A stretch of DNA of 64,000 nucleotides, taken from assembly GCA_049316985.1 (NCBI GenBank), contig JBMOJB010000005.1, positions 3,901-67,900 of the forward strand, written 5' to 3'. Of the stretch, positions 33,208 to 41,460 are shown piece by piece. Source of the DNA: CANHEE01 sp049316985 (lineage in GTDB: Bacteria; Bacteroidota; Bacteroidia; Chitinophagales; Saprospiraceae). Below the pieces are notes generated by a model. That model was not told the origin of the DNA. It saw only the letters and a list, made by a program, of their open reading frames with translations, and did no database searches. The position numbers were made by a program, and so were the translations under genes. Within the stretch, counting starts at the first letter, position 1, and each line of letters opens with the position of its first letter.

Positions 33208-35769
33208 ATGCGCATATTTTACACTTTTCTGTTTCTGTCCTTTTATGCCTATAGTAGTTTCGGACAAGGCGTAATAGAACTACCGCTTCAGTCAAATCCG
33301 GTCTTGGTCTCTAAATTTCAAAAGGACCTGGCCGCAAACGCGGAAATTCTTAAAAAAGTAAACACTCCGACGTCTACAGTAAAGGCCAGTTCAAGAGGAC
33401 CGAAGGCCTTTGTTGATACGCTTTACATCGTCTCCGGTGATTCTTTACTGATTGAAACGGATACATCCGGATTTTTTCTTGACACCTTATTTCTTGCTAA
33501 TAACAGTTTCAATTATGGCGAGGCTAAGCCTGTTTACAAATTTAATAGACCAGCCAAAACAAATACATTTCAGTTCAAATCGCAGCAAGGCATAATACTT
33601 GGAAAAGATACACTTGGAATTGTTTTAAATTTTACCAATAAAAACAAACCCGCCGACACCTTGTACTATTGGGTAATAGTTAAAAGAAAAAACAACAACA
33701 GTATCTTGCCATTAATTTACCTTAAAGCCGAAAAAGATACAATTCTGTGCGCCAGTAAACTTGGTCTTACAGGATTATTGGTTTCTTCGACCATTGCCGA
33801 TTGTCTGGGAGAAGATATTTCATTTATAAAAAGAAAAGCTTATTCTTTCCTGGATACTTGTGTCTATTACAAGGCTTCTCGTTTAGGTGGTACGGACAGC
33901 ACTACCTGTCTGACTTTGTGCGACGAAAATCAAGTTTGTGATAATTTTCTTTTTCCAATAAAAGTACTTCAGGACACACTTTCAACAAAAGAAAGCGAAT
34001 TGTTTATGGACGATTTTTCTTATGAAGGCCCTTATCCTGACTCCAAAAAATGGTTAGACGACAGGGCATTTATAAATTCGACTATGGCTACCAATCCTCC
34101 CTCGGTGGGTATGGCAACTTTTGATGGACTCAACTATACCGGAAGCCCTTACGGAAATGGCTTTGGAATCTCTGACGTCCTCACCTCTGCCTACTTGAAT
34201 TTGACAAAGAACAATATTCCTTTATACCTTAGCTTCTATGTGCAACCAAAAGGGTTGGGCTTCTCACCTGATATCGCCGACCGCTTTATAATTGAGTTTA
34301 AAACACCCACAGACCAATGGGTGGAGGTCAAATCTATTAGCACAGACAGATTCTATGCCGTGAGCGAAGCAGCACCCGATTTTAAACAATACAGCATTGC
34401 CATAAGTGATAGTTATTTGTACAAAGGATTCCAATTCCGATTCAGGGCTTTTGGGAGCAGGACTGGTATTAATGATGTTTGGAATTTGGATTATGTACGA
34501 ATATCAAAGGAAAATCCTCAAAATACCAATGGCGATCCTAATGGCTTCAACGATCTTGCCTTTACTCGCAAGCCGGGATCATTTTTAAAAAATTACACCG
34601 CTGCACCTTGGAAACATATCAAAGGTTTTGAAACCCAAGAGGTAAAAACTTTTTTGCCAATTGATATTTATAGTCACTTTTCTACCGATCAAAATATTAC
34701 TGATTCCAGAGCGGAAATCAAAGAAAAGACTGGTGGCACGAATCTTTTCAATAACTATTCATACTTCACGGCTAGTTTTTTGAATATACAGCCAATGAAA
34801 CATATCAATCAAAAAATTGATATTAACCCTAGTCCAAAAAAAGATTTATTCGATAACCTACTGTTGATTCCCGCAAATGCTGAAAATCTTGAGTTCAACA
34901 CTATTCTTTCTTTTGACTTACCCAAAGAACAAAATAAAGATTACGGAACTTCGATCACTCAAAATGACCAGGTAAGTAACACAACGATTTGCAGCAACTA
35001 TTTCGCTTACGATGACGGCACTGCCGAAAGTGTAATCACAACACAAGGAACAGAATCACAATTGCAGGTAAAGTTTAGGGCAAATGTCGATGATAGTTTG
35101 CGTGCAGTGAGCATTCATTTTCCTCATTTTAATAAGGATATTACCAATATGCGATTTAATCTACGCGTTTTTATTGGTTCATTAAGTGGAACGCCGGCCT
35201 ACGAAAAATTATTTTTAAGACCTGATTATCCGGATCGATATGAGAATAAACTCCAGGGCTTCACGCAGTACCTCCTAACCGATTTGGCCGCCAATCCAAA
35301 AGCACTCTATATTCCCAAAGGAGACTTTTATGTAGGATGGCAGCAAGTTACTACGGGCGTTGAACCCTTCGTCGTCGGATTTGACAAAAACAACCCCGAA
35401 GCCATGGTCAATAATTTTAAAAATACTACCGGTAGCTGGCAACCGCTAACAGGTTCAAAAGGAGCTTTAATGCTAAGACCTAAGTTAAGCAGTATGGCTA
35501 GTCAGGTCTTATCCAATTCTGACCGCGATCTACTCACTGCTTCAATATTTCCAAATCCGGCGACCGAATATTTATATGTAAATATCCCTTCCGATGAAAT
35601 GGTGGATATACAATATGAAATATTCGACATGTCTGGGCGCTTGATTCAGAGTGGCATCACATCACAGACAATTGACATTGCCAATATTAGGAACGGTGTG
35701 TATATTGTTCGGCTTCTGTCTTTAGATAACCGCCTGCAGAGCCACCATAAAATTTCAATAATCAAATAA
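33208..35769 (+). CDS. Large secreted protein with T9SS C-terminal sorting domain
   Basis: 853 residues. Signal peptide MRIFYTFLFLSFYAYSSFGQ. The C-terminus (about 775-853) is a type-A T9SS sorting domain: ASIFPNPATEYLYVNIP, YEIFDMSGRLIQSG, IRNGVYIVRLLS. Between about 265 and 435 there is a beta-rich segment with FMDDFSYEGPYPDSKKWLDD, YLSFYVQPKGLGF, FIEFKTPTDQWVEV and FRAFGSRTGINDVWNLDYVRI, which resembles a carbohydrate-binding/jelly-roll (MAM- or LamG-like) module. The remaining domains I do not recognise, and there is no catalytic motif. It is probably displayed on the cell surface. It heads a same-strand run with rhodanese, DUF4348 and lpxH genes, 17 bases before the rhodanese. Confidence 0.85.
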   Translation: MRIFYTFLFLSFYAYSSFGQGVIELPLQSNPVLVSKFQKDLAANAEILKKVNTPTSTVKASSRGPKAFVDTLYIVSGDSLLIETDTSGFFLDTLFLANNSFNYGEAKPVYKFNRPAKTNTFQFKSQQGIILGKDTLGIVLNFTNKNKPADTLYYWVIVKRKNNNSILPLIYLKAEKDTILCASKLGLTGLLVSSTIADCLGEDISFIKRKAYSFLDTCVYYKASRLGGTDSTTCLTLCDENQVCDNFLFPIKVLQDTLSTKESELFMDDFSYEGPYPDSKKWLDDRAFINSTMATNPPSVGMATFDGLNYTGSPYGNGFGISDVLTSAYLNLTKNNIPLYLSFYVQPKGLGFSPDIADRFIIEFKTPTDQWVEVKSISTDRFYAVSEAAPDFKQYSIAISDSYLYKGFQFRFRAFGSRTGINDVWNLDYVRISKENPQNTNGDPNGFNDLAFTRKPGSFLKNYTAAPWKHIKGFETQEVKTFLPIDIYSHFSTDQNITDSRAEIKEKTGGTNLFNNYSYFTASFLNIQPMKHINQKIDINPSPKKDLFDNLLLIPANAENLEFNTILSFDLPKEQNKDYGTSITQNDQVSNTTICSNYFAYDDGTAESVITTQGTESQLQVKFRANVDDSLRAVSIHFPHFNKDITNMRFNLRVFIGSLSGTPAYEKLFLRPDYPDRYENKLQGFTQYLLTDLAANPKALYIPKGDFYVGWQQVTTGVEPFVVGFDKNNPEAMVNNFKNTTGSWQPLTGSKGALMLRPKLSSMASQVLSNSDRDLLTASIFPNPATEYLYVNIPSDEMVDIQYEIFDMSGRLIQSGITSQTIDIANIRNGVYIVRLLSLDNRLQSHHKISIIK

Positions 35770-35786
35770 ATTTTAAATCAATAGAT

Positions 35787-36089
35787 ATGGATATTAATGT
35801 TGTAGAACTGAAACAACGCCTTGATGCAGGAGAAAATTTTATTTTTATTGATGTGCGCGAACCACATGAATTTGAAGAATTTAATATTGGAGCCAGACTA
35901 ATTCCGCTCGGAACAGTCGTCGACAGAATCACAGAGTTCGATGACCAAAAAAGTGAAGAAATAATTATCCATTGCAGAAGTGGAAAAAGAAGTGGAATGG
36001 CCCAAATGCTATTCCAACAAGCGGGTTTTACTAATGTCCGCAATGTTGAGGGTGGAATTTTAGATTGGATTGATAAATTTGGCAAATAA
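35787..36089 (+). CDS. Rhodanese-like domain protein
   Basis: 100 residues, a single cytoplasmic rhodanese domain. FIFIDVREPHEFEEFNI and the active-site loop HCRSGKRSG carry the sulfur-accepting Cys (near residue 70). Single-domain rhodaneses shuttle persulfide sulfur; the acceptor is unknown. It lies in a same-strand cluster and has no signal peptide, unlike the exported rhodanese at 53040-53438. Confidence 0.9.
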   Translation: MDINVVELKQRLDAGENFIFIDVREPHEFEEFNIGARLIPLGTVVDRITEFDDQKSEEIIIHCRSGKRSGMAQMLFQQAGFTNVRNVEGGILDWIDKFGK

Positions 36090-36104
36090 TTTTTCTGAAA
36101 ATTT

Positions 36105-36554
36105 ATGAATAAATTATTACCGGTATTTTTCGTTCTGCTGTTGTTGGCTTTCGGTTGCAAAAAGAAAAACTCGATACCTGCTTCACCCGATATGGCAAAT
36201 TTGCCACAAGAGTTTCGAAGCTTCTATGATAAGTTTCATGCTGACAGTGTATTCCAGTTGAAGCACATTCAGTTTCCACTTCAGGGATTACCATCAGACG
36301 TTGACAGCGCCACCCTCGTGGATAAAGATTTTTATTTTACTCAAGATGTGTGGAAACTTCATCAATTGGTAGATTTTAGTACAGGAGAATTTTCGCAGTC
36401 CATCAAACCCTTGACAGAACGGATGGTAGTGGAGCAAATTTTCAAAAGCGATAATAGTTTTGCAATTGAAAGACGTTTTGCTAAATTGAGCGACAACGAA
36501 TGGTACCTGATCTACTACATTGCTCCCAATCGTTTTTCGAAAATTCAAAAATAA
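36105..36554 (+). CDS. Small lipoprotein, probably DUF4348
   Basis: 149 residues. The N-terminal lipobox LAFGC makes Cys18 the lipidation site, followed by KKKNS, compatible with outer-membrane sorting. The body (FRSFYDKFHADSVFQLKHIQFPLQG, then FYFTQDVWKLHQL, then WYLIYYIAPN) resembles DUF4348, a Bacteroidota family without known function; I hold that assignment at moderate confidence. It ends six bases before the TTG start of lpxH. Confidence 0.7.
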   Translation: MNKLLPVFFVLLLLAFGCKKKNSIPASPDMANLPQEFRSFYDKFHADSVFQLKHIQFPLQGLPSDVDSATLVDKDFYFTQDVWKLHQLVDFSTGEFSQSIKPLTERMVVEQIFKSDNSFAIERRFAKLSDNEWYLIYYIAPNRFSKIQK

Positions 36555-36560
36555 TTCCAT

Positions 36561-37340
36561 TTGTCAGCAGTACAAAAAACCTACTTTGCTTCGGATTTCC
36601 ATTTAGGTATCAATGCACGTCTAAGTTCATTAGAACGTGAAAAGCAAATATGCAGATGGCTGGACAGTATCCGCGAAGATGCCGAAGCGCTGTACCTGGT
36701 TGGCGATGTTTTCGATTATTTTTTTGAATACAAGCGTGTAATTCCAAAAGGGTTTTCACGGATTTTGGGAAAGTTAGCCGAATTGAGGGATGAAAACCTG
36801 CCCATTTTCTTCTTTACAGGTAACCATGATATGTGGATGTTCCACTATTTCGAAGATGAAATGGGAATACCTATTTATAGGGAACCCATTGAAATAAATA
36901 TTCACGGGAAAAATTTTTGGATTGGGCATGGCGACGGATTAGGACCCGGAGATTACGGATACAAAATGATTAAGGCTATTTTTGCCAACAAAACCTGTCA
37001 ATGGCTTTTTGAGCGCTTTCATCCCAATTTTGGCATGAATCTAATGTTGAGGTCTTCAGGTCTTAGCAGGAATTCCCAGCCCCGGTCGATAGAATGGCAG
37101 GGTATCGACAAAGAAAGGATTGTGGTTTTTGCTGAACAAGAAAGCCTGAAGAAGCCCGATATTGACTTTTTTATCTGTGGGCACCGACATTTACCGATAG
37201 ATTTTACTTTAGCCAACGGTCACAGCAGATATATCAACCTTGGTGAATGGATGCATAGCAATTCCTACGCAGTTTTTGATGGCAAGGAAGTAACTATGGC
37301 ATTTTTCGAAACAGACCCTATCAATTTTATATATCCCTGA
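36561..37340 (+). CDS. lpxH: UDP-2,3-diacylglucosamine diphosphatase (LpxH-type)
   Basis: 259 residues. Calcineurin-like phosphoesterase that cleaves UDP-2,3-diacylglucosamine to lipid X in lipid A synthesis. Metal ligands: Asp12 and His14 (SDFHLG), Asp49 (GDVFD), Asn88-His89 (GNHD), a GHGDG loop and GHRH near the C-terminus. The start is forced to be TTG at 36561: an in-frame stop at 36552-36554 sits three codons earlier, and no ATG or GTG lies between it and the metal-binding Asp12. It belongs to the same-strand run after the DUF4348 lipoprotein and is convergent with marR, one base apart. Confidence 0.92.
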   Translation: MSAVQKTYFASDFHLGINARLSSLEREKQICRWLDSIREDAEALYLVGDVFDYFFEYKRVIPKGFSRILGKLAELRDENLPIFFFTGNHDMWMFHYFEDEMGIPIYREPIEINIHGKNFWIGHGDGLGPGDYGYKMIKAIFANKTCQWLFERFHPNFGMNLMLRSSGLSRNSQPRSIEWQGIDKERIVVFAEQESLKKPDIDFFICGHRHLPIDFTLANGHSRYINLGEWMHSNSYAVFDGKEVTMAFFETDPINFIYP

Positions 37341-37341
37341 G

Positions 37342-37797
37342 CTAGTCTGAGCTTCTGATTTGTTCCAATAATCTATTTAGAATTTCAGCTTCTTGTTCTG
37401 AAATTTTCATAGATTCATTCTCCTTATCGATAATTTTCTGATCCAGGTTGGCAAGAATACCCAACGCCTTTGCGCTAATAATCGAAACACTCTCCCTTCT
37501 ATCCGTTTCAGATTGCTTTCTTTCTATTAATCCATCTCTGAAAAGTCTCTCCAAAATACGGGGTACATTGGGGCTTTTCTCTATCATTCTCTCAGCAATA
37601 TCCTTTACACATAAATGTTTGGGCAAAGAACCCCTCAAAATTCGTAAAACATTAAATTGCTCATTAGTGAGATTATAGCTTTTTAACACGCTGTTTATCT
37701 GAATTTTCATCCAATATGCAGTGTACAATAAATTCAAAACACCTTTGTGCTTCTGATCACGAAATTTGTTGGTTTGAAGTGCTTCTTCGATCTTCAT
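37342..37797 (-). CDS. MarR-family transcriptional regulator
   Basis: 151 residues. Winged helix-turn-helix of the MarR family: helices around NEQFNVLRILRG, CVKDIAERM and NVPRILERLFRDGLIERKQ with the wing TDRRESVSIIS. MarR proteins are dimeric repressors relieved by small ligands. Its divergent neighbour is the lipoprotein gene at 37868, and the shared 70-base region holds a strong plus-strand promoter, so control of that gene or of itself is plausible but unproven. Confidence 0.92.
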   Translation of the reverse strand: MKIEEALQTNKFRDQKHKGVLNLLYTAYWMKIQINSVLKSYNLTNEQFNVLRILRGSLPKHLCVKDIAERMIEKSPNVPRILERLFRDGLIERKQSETDRRESVSIISAKALGILANLDQKIIDKENESMKISEQEAEILNRLLEQIRSSD

Positions 37798-37826
37798 ATC
37801 TATAAAATAGACTCAAAATTAATTAT

Positions 37827-37853
37827 TTGTAGGCAGAAAAATCAATATATTTG
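37827..37853 (+). promoter_or_regulatory. Bacteroidota promoter for the 37868 gene
   Basis: TTG (37827-37829), 16 bases, TATATTTG (37846-37853), 14 bases before the ATG. Good -33/-7 match with a slightly short spacer and a very short leader. It lies in the marR intergenic region. Confidence 0.6.
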
Positions 37854-37867
37854 CATAAAACAAGGAA

Positions 37868-38431
37868 ATGATAAAATATTTTACTTTCTATGTCATACTG
37901 GCAATTTCATATTCTTCGTGCGTGTCGGGATACAAATTAAATGCAAAAGCGCAACAGGCTTTCCCGGAAAGCTGGATTGGGAATTGGGAGGGAACCCTTA
38001 AAATCTACGCTGGCAAAGGCCTCGTCCAAAGTCCGCCAATGGAGGTCATTATCAAAAAAATCGACACCTCAGATGTTAGGTACAATTTCGAATTGATCTA
38101 TGGCGAAAACAAACAAGAAGGACGAAGACCATATCAATTAATAGTTAAAGATCCATCAAATGGTCTCTTTGTGAATGATGAAATGAATAGCATCCAGATG
38201 GAGGAGTATTTTATTGGAAACAAATTATATTGCTGGTTTGAAGTCGAGGGTACATTGCTTTTAAGTACTTTTGAAAAAATGGATAATAAATTATTTTTTG
38301 AGATTGTAGCAGGCTCGTCCATACCAATTAGCAACAGCGGAGGACAGAAATTTAATGGTGAAGAAATACCGCTGGTAAAGACCTATCCGGTAAAGAGCTG
38401 TCAAAAAGCTACTTTAATCAAAAAAAAGTAA
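37868..38431 (+). CDS. Putative lipoprotein of unknown function
   Basis: 187 residues, family not recognised. The N-terminus MIKYFTFYVILAISYSSCVSG is a lipoprotein signal (Cys18 after SYSS, a weaker lipobox). The mature part starts with FPESWIGNWEGTLKIYAG and alternates short hydrophobic strands, which suggests a small beta-barrel or lipocalin-like fold (GNWEGTL resembles the first strand of calycin-like proteins). It is divergent from marR and followed by gatB. Confidence 0.6.
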   Translation: MIKYFTFYVILAISYSSCVSGYKLNAKAQQAFPESWIGNWEGTLKIYAGKGLVQSPPMEVIIKKIDTSDVRYNFELIYGENKQEGRRPYQLIVKDPSNGLFVNDEMNSIQMEEYFIGNKLYCWFEVEGTLLLSTFEKMDNKLFFEIVAGSSIPISNSGGQKFNGEEIPLVKTYPVKSCQKATLIKKK

Positions 38432-38452
38432 AAGCACCCTGTAAAACCCTTT

Positions 38453-38469
38453 TATACGTTTTTCGTATA
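38453..38469. repeat. Palindrome directly upstream of gatB
   Basis: TATACG-TTTTT-CGTATA, perfect 6-base arms, ending 8 bases before the gatB ATG. It may form a small hairpin at the ribosome-binding region or act as an operator. Confidence 0.4.
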
Positions 38470-38477
38470 CTACAAAC

Positions 38478-39920
38478 ATGATTGATAAATATGAACTGGT
38501 CATCGGTCTCGAGATCCATTTACAACTTAATACGCGCAGTAAGGCTTTTTGCGGGGATGCAGTAGCATTCGGCAGTGCGGCCAATAATCACGTGAGCGCA
38601 ATTTCTCTTGGACATCCCGGTACTTTGCCAAGACTTAACAAGGAACAGCTTAAGAAAGCTGTTAAACTTGGTATCGCATTGGGTAGTACAATTAGTTTGG
38701 TCAGCAAATTTGACCGAAAAAACTACTTTTACGCCGATTTGCCCAAGGGGTATCAAATCACACAAGATAAAGTTCCCATTTGCGTAGGAGGGGGAATAGA
38801 AATCAAGACCGCTGCCGGACCTCGCTACATCAGGTTTCATCACATTCATATGGAAGAGGATGCAGGAAAACTTATTCATGATATGGATGATCATTTCTCT
38901 TTCATCGATTTGAACAGAGCGGGTACTCCTCTTCTGGAAATGGTTACTGAACCCGATTTAAGAACAGCCGAAGAAGTAGCAGCTTTAATGAGTTCCATTC
39001 GTCAGCTTGCGCGCTATCTGGAAATTTCTGATGGAAATATGGAAGAAGGTTCCATGCGATGTGACTGTAATATATCAGTTAAGCTAAGGACGGCAGATGA
39101 ACTCGGTGAAAGATGCGAAGTCAAGAATGTAAATTCAATGAAATTTGCGAAGCAAGCAATCGAATACGAATTCAAAAGACAGGTCGAAATAATTGAAAAT
39201 GGTGGAAAAATTGAAAGAAATACCTTAAATTTTGATCCAAATACAGGCATCACCACACCACTCCGATCAAAAGAAGATGCCAATGATTATCGTTATTTTC
39301 CTGAACCAGATCTTTGCCCGGTTCGCATTTCAAAAGAAGAAATTGAGGAAATAAAAGCACTAATGCCCAGGCTACCCAAAGACCTGTTTGACGAATTTAC
39401 AGCTGAGTTTGGTCTTAGTCAACAAGAAGCGGAGATCCTAACCGAAGAGAAAGAAATGGGTTTGTATTTTAGAAATCTATGTCTGACCGCTCCCAACAAA
39501 AAAAGTCTGACAAATTTGGTAATAAATAAAATCAGACCCTATTTAATTGAAAACAACCTTACCTTAGACAATTTATCAGCCAAAAATCATCAAATACTAG
39601 CTTTTTTAAAATTGATTGAAGATGGCATCGTCAGTAGTGCAATTGCTTATCAACGAATATTTCCGTACATCATGGAGAATAATTCCAAAATGCCACTGCA
39701 AATTGCTCAAGAATTGAATTTAATCCAAAGCTCCGATACTGATTTTATTGAAAATATCTGCAAAGAAGTGATACTCGCTTTCCCTGATAAAGTAAAGTAC
39801 TATCAAAAAGGTAAAAAAGGCTTAATTGGTTTTTTCATGGGAGAAGTTATGAAGCGATCCAAAGGACAAGCTGAACCGAAATCTACCACAGAAATACTGA
39901 ACCGAATGTTGCTGCAATAA
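38478..39920 (+). CDS. gatB: Asp/Glu-tRNA amidotransferase subunit B
   Basis: 480 residues. GatB activates Glu-tRNA(Gln) or Asp-tRNA(Asn) for amidation, with GatA and GatC (not in this window). GLEIHLQLNT, RKNYFYADLPKGYQITQ, EEDAGKLIHD, DLNRAGTPLLEMVTEPD and SMRCDCNISVK are intact, followed by the helical tail/YqeY-like domain (about 320-480). In the zinc site near residues 25-43 only Cys25 remains; family Cys positions 27, 40 and 43 read Asp, Ser and Ser. Zinc-free GatB is known in some lineages, so activity should be preserved. The gene ends in a strong terminator shared with the minus-strand neighbour. Confidence 0.95.
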   Translation: MIDKYELVIGLEIHLQLNTRSKAFCGDAVAFGSAANNHVSAISLGHPGTLPRLNKEQLKKAVKLGIALGSTISLVSKFDRKNYFYADLPKGYQITQDKVPICVGGGIEIKTAAGPRYIRFHHIHMEEDAGKLIHDMDDHFSFIDLNRAGTPLLEMVTEPDLRTAEEVAALMSSIRQLARYLEISDGNMEEGSMRCDCNISVKLRTADELGERCEVKNVNSMKFAKQAIEYEFKRQVEIIENGGKIERNTLNFDPNTGITTPLRSKEDANDYRYFPEPDLCPVRISKEEIEEIKALMPRLPKDLFDEFTAEFGLSQQEAEILTEEKEMGLYFRNLCLTAPNKKSLTNLVINKIRPYLIENNLTLDNLSAKNHQILAFLKLIEDGIVSSAIAYQRIFPYIMENNSKMPLQIAQELNLIQSSDTDFIENICKEVILAFPDKVKYYQKGKKGLIGFFMGEVMKRSKGQAEPKSTTEILNRMLLQ

Positions 39921-39924
39921 AAAA

Positions 39925-39963
39925 AGAAGCCGAAAAACAAATTAAATCTGTTTTTCGGCTTCT
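39925..39963. terminator. Strong bidirectional terminator after gatB
   Basis: Perfect 15-base stem AGAAGCCGAAAAACA / TGTTTTTCGGCTTCT with a 9-base loop. The convergent SH3 gene begins its stop at 39969. Confidence 0.85.
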
Positions 39964-39968
39964 AAGCA

Positions 39969-40691
39969 TTAATCTGCAATATCAAAATGAACCTCCCAGC
40001 GAGTTCCCACTGGTATTACACGCATCGCTTTGGAATCATTATCACCTCCATTGACACGAATGTGCTTATTGTTGCCATTGTATTTTTGAGAACCTACCTT
40101 ATTATCCGGAAACCAAACAGACTTGCCCCAAAGATAAGCTTCTTCCTGTGTGATGCCCTTTTTGAAAGTTAAAATCCTTTGTGATCCGCCGTCATACTTC
40201 TTTAAAGTAAAATGCGTTCCATCTTGAAAATCCTGATCATAAGTCATAGTATTATCCTTGCTGGATTCTTTCGCTACTCCCTTCCGCGTTGAATTTTGAC
40301 CGTACAGTGCATCGATTGCGTCCTTTTCATTGCTGCTGACTCCTTTAGCTTCTTGTAAATCCGGATTGACCATTAATGATGACAAATAGCCGTCAAATGC
40401 CCAACCTTCTTCTTCCCCAAATTTCACTTTTACCCAATGCCCTTTTATGATATAGCCCTTGAACTCCTCGACTTGATGCGCAGAAGCCATCAAACCCTCG
40501 GTCTGTACAATAACTACTGAACCGAATGGAATTAAAGTTTTCTTTTTGCCATTTGAATTGGCATTATTTCTTAATGTCAAACCTGATTTTGCTAAAACAG
40601 TTAATTTATCCCCCGCTTTATAAGATCCAATTGCCTTTGTCTGAAAAATAACAGCAAGCATAAAAATTAGTGACAAAACTTTTGTTTTCAT
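39969..40691 (-). CDS. Secreted SH3-domain protein
   Basis: 240 residues with a signal peptide (MKTKVLSLIFMLAVIFQTKA). Residues about 25-115 form a bacterial SH3 (SH3b) domain: GDKLTVLAKSGLTLRNNANSNGKK, IPFGSVVIVQTEG, GHWVKVKFGEEEGWAFDGYL. The rest (about 116-240) matches no family I know. SH3b domains often bind cell-wall peptides, so a cell-wall role is an inference. A single gene. Confidence 0.8.
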   Translation of the reverse strand: MKTKVLSLIFMLAVIFQTKAIGSYKAGDKLTVLAKSGLTLRNNANSNGKKKTLIPFGSVVIVQTEGLMASAHQVEEFKGYIIKGHWVKVKFGEEEGWAFDGYLSSLMVNPDLQEAKGVSSNEKDAIDALYGQNSTRKGVAKESSKDNTMTYDQDFQDGTHFTLKKYDGGSQRILTFKKGITQEEAYLWGKSVWFPDNKVGSQKYNGNNKHIRVNGGDNDSKAMRVIPVGTRWEVHFDIAD

Positions 40692-40769
40692 TATTACAAA
40701 TAAGTGTTTTTAGTAAAAAATTAATTTTCAAGCGTCAAAATAATACTTTTTATTACAAAACTAAGCAAA

Positions 40770-41222
40770 CTATTCCTTATTTTTAGAATCAATGACAATT
40801 GTGACTGGCCCATCATTTACCAAAGATACCTTCATATCGGCTCCAAACTCTCCAGTTTTTACCCCTTTGCCGGTAATTTCTAACAGTTGACTGACAAATT
40901 TTTCATATTTAGGAATGGCAAAATCCGGCTTTGCTGATCGCAGAAAGGACGGCCTATTTCCTTTTTTTGTGCTTGCAAATAGCGTAAATTGACTAATAAC
41001 CAATATTTCGCCGTCTATTTCCAAGAGCGACAAATTCATGAGCCCCTTGGCATCTGAAAAGATTCTGAGATTAGATATCTTGTTTGCAAGCCACACAATG
41101 TCTTCATCATCATCTGATTCTTCAACCCCGACCAGAATCAACAATCCCTTTCCAATAATAGATTTAACCTGTGTATTGATGGTTACTGCTGCTTCACTTA
41201 CACGTTGAATGACTACTCTCAT
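40770..41222 (-). CDS. dtd: D-aminoacyl-tRNA deacylase
   Basis: 150 residues, full length. Dtd hydrolyses D-aminoacyl-tRNA (and Gly-tRNA(Ala)) to prevent D-residue misincorporation. Signature motifs are SQFTLFA and the Gly-cisPro motif in NDGPVT; MRVVIQRVSEAAV is the standard N-terminus. It is divergent from the fused E1 dehydrogenase gene; the 238-base space between them carries one -7 box and no other gene I trust. Confidence 0.95.
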   Translation of the reverse strand: MRVVIQRVSEAAVTINTQVKSIIGKGLLILVGVEESDDDEDIVWLANKISNLRIFSDAKGLMNLSLLEIDGEILVISQFTLFASTKKGNRPSFLRSAKPDFAIPKYEKFVSQLLEITGKGVKTGEFGADMKVSLVNDGPVTIVIDSKNKE

Positions 41223-41340
41223 AATGATAATTCCTTTAGCATATCAATTAAAAAATGCAATAATAATAAAAAAAGTGTGGAAAGCAGATTTAAGAATTCT
41301 AATGCCAACTTCAATTATGCCACTTTTTGGGAAAAACGCT

Positions 41341-41348
41341 TACCTTTG
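41341..41348 (+). promoter_or_regulatory. Bacteroidota -7 box (TACCTTTG)
   Basis: Exact TAnnTTTG, 113 bases before ATG 41461, implying a leader of roughly 105 bases. The TTG at 41327-41329 is only 11 bases away, too close for a typical -33 element. Confidence 0.4.
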
Positions 41349-41460
41349 TGGCGAAAAGAAAACCCATGCCCTCATTAGGGTATCTATCAAACTTTTTATT
41401 AAGATTTCATTAATCTACCGTTCTTAGAAAGAATTATTTCAAAACTTACTTTCATAAAAA

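Noticed and set aside
36105..37340. A single fused lipoprotein-LpxH gene by stop readthrough
   Set aside because: They share a frame, but the stop at 36552-36554 is a plain TAA and the LpxH domain begins properly right after a TTG; two genes is the simpler reading.
41209..41427. Possible 72-residue plus-strand protein between dtd and the E1 gene
   Set aside because: Overlaps the dtd start, has no recognisable family, and a Lys/Ile-rich composition as expected of AT-rich noise; a predicted -7 box lies inside it.
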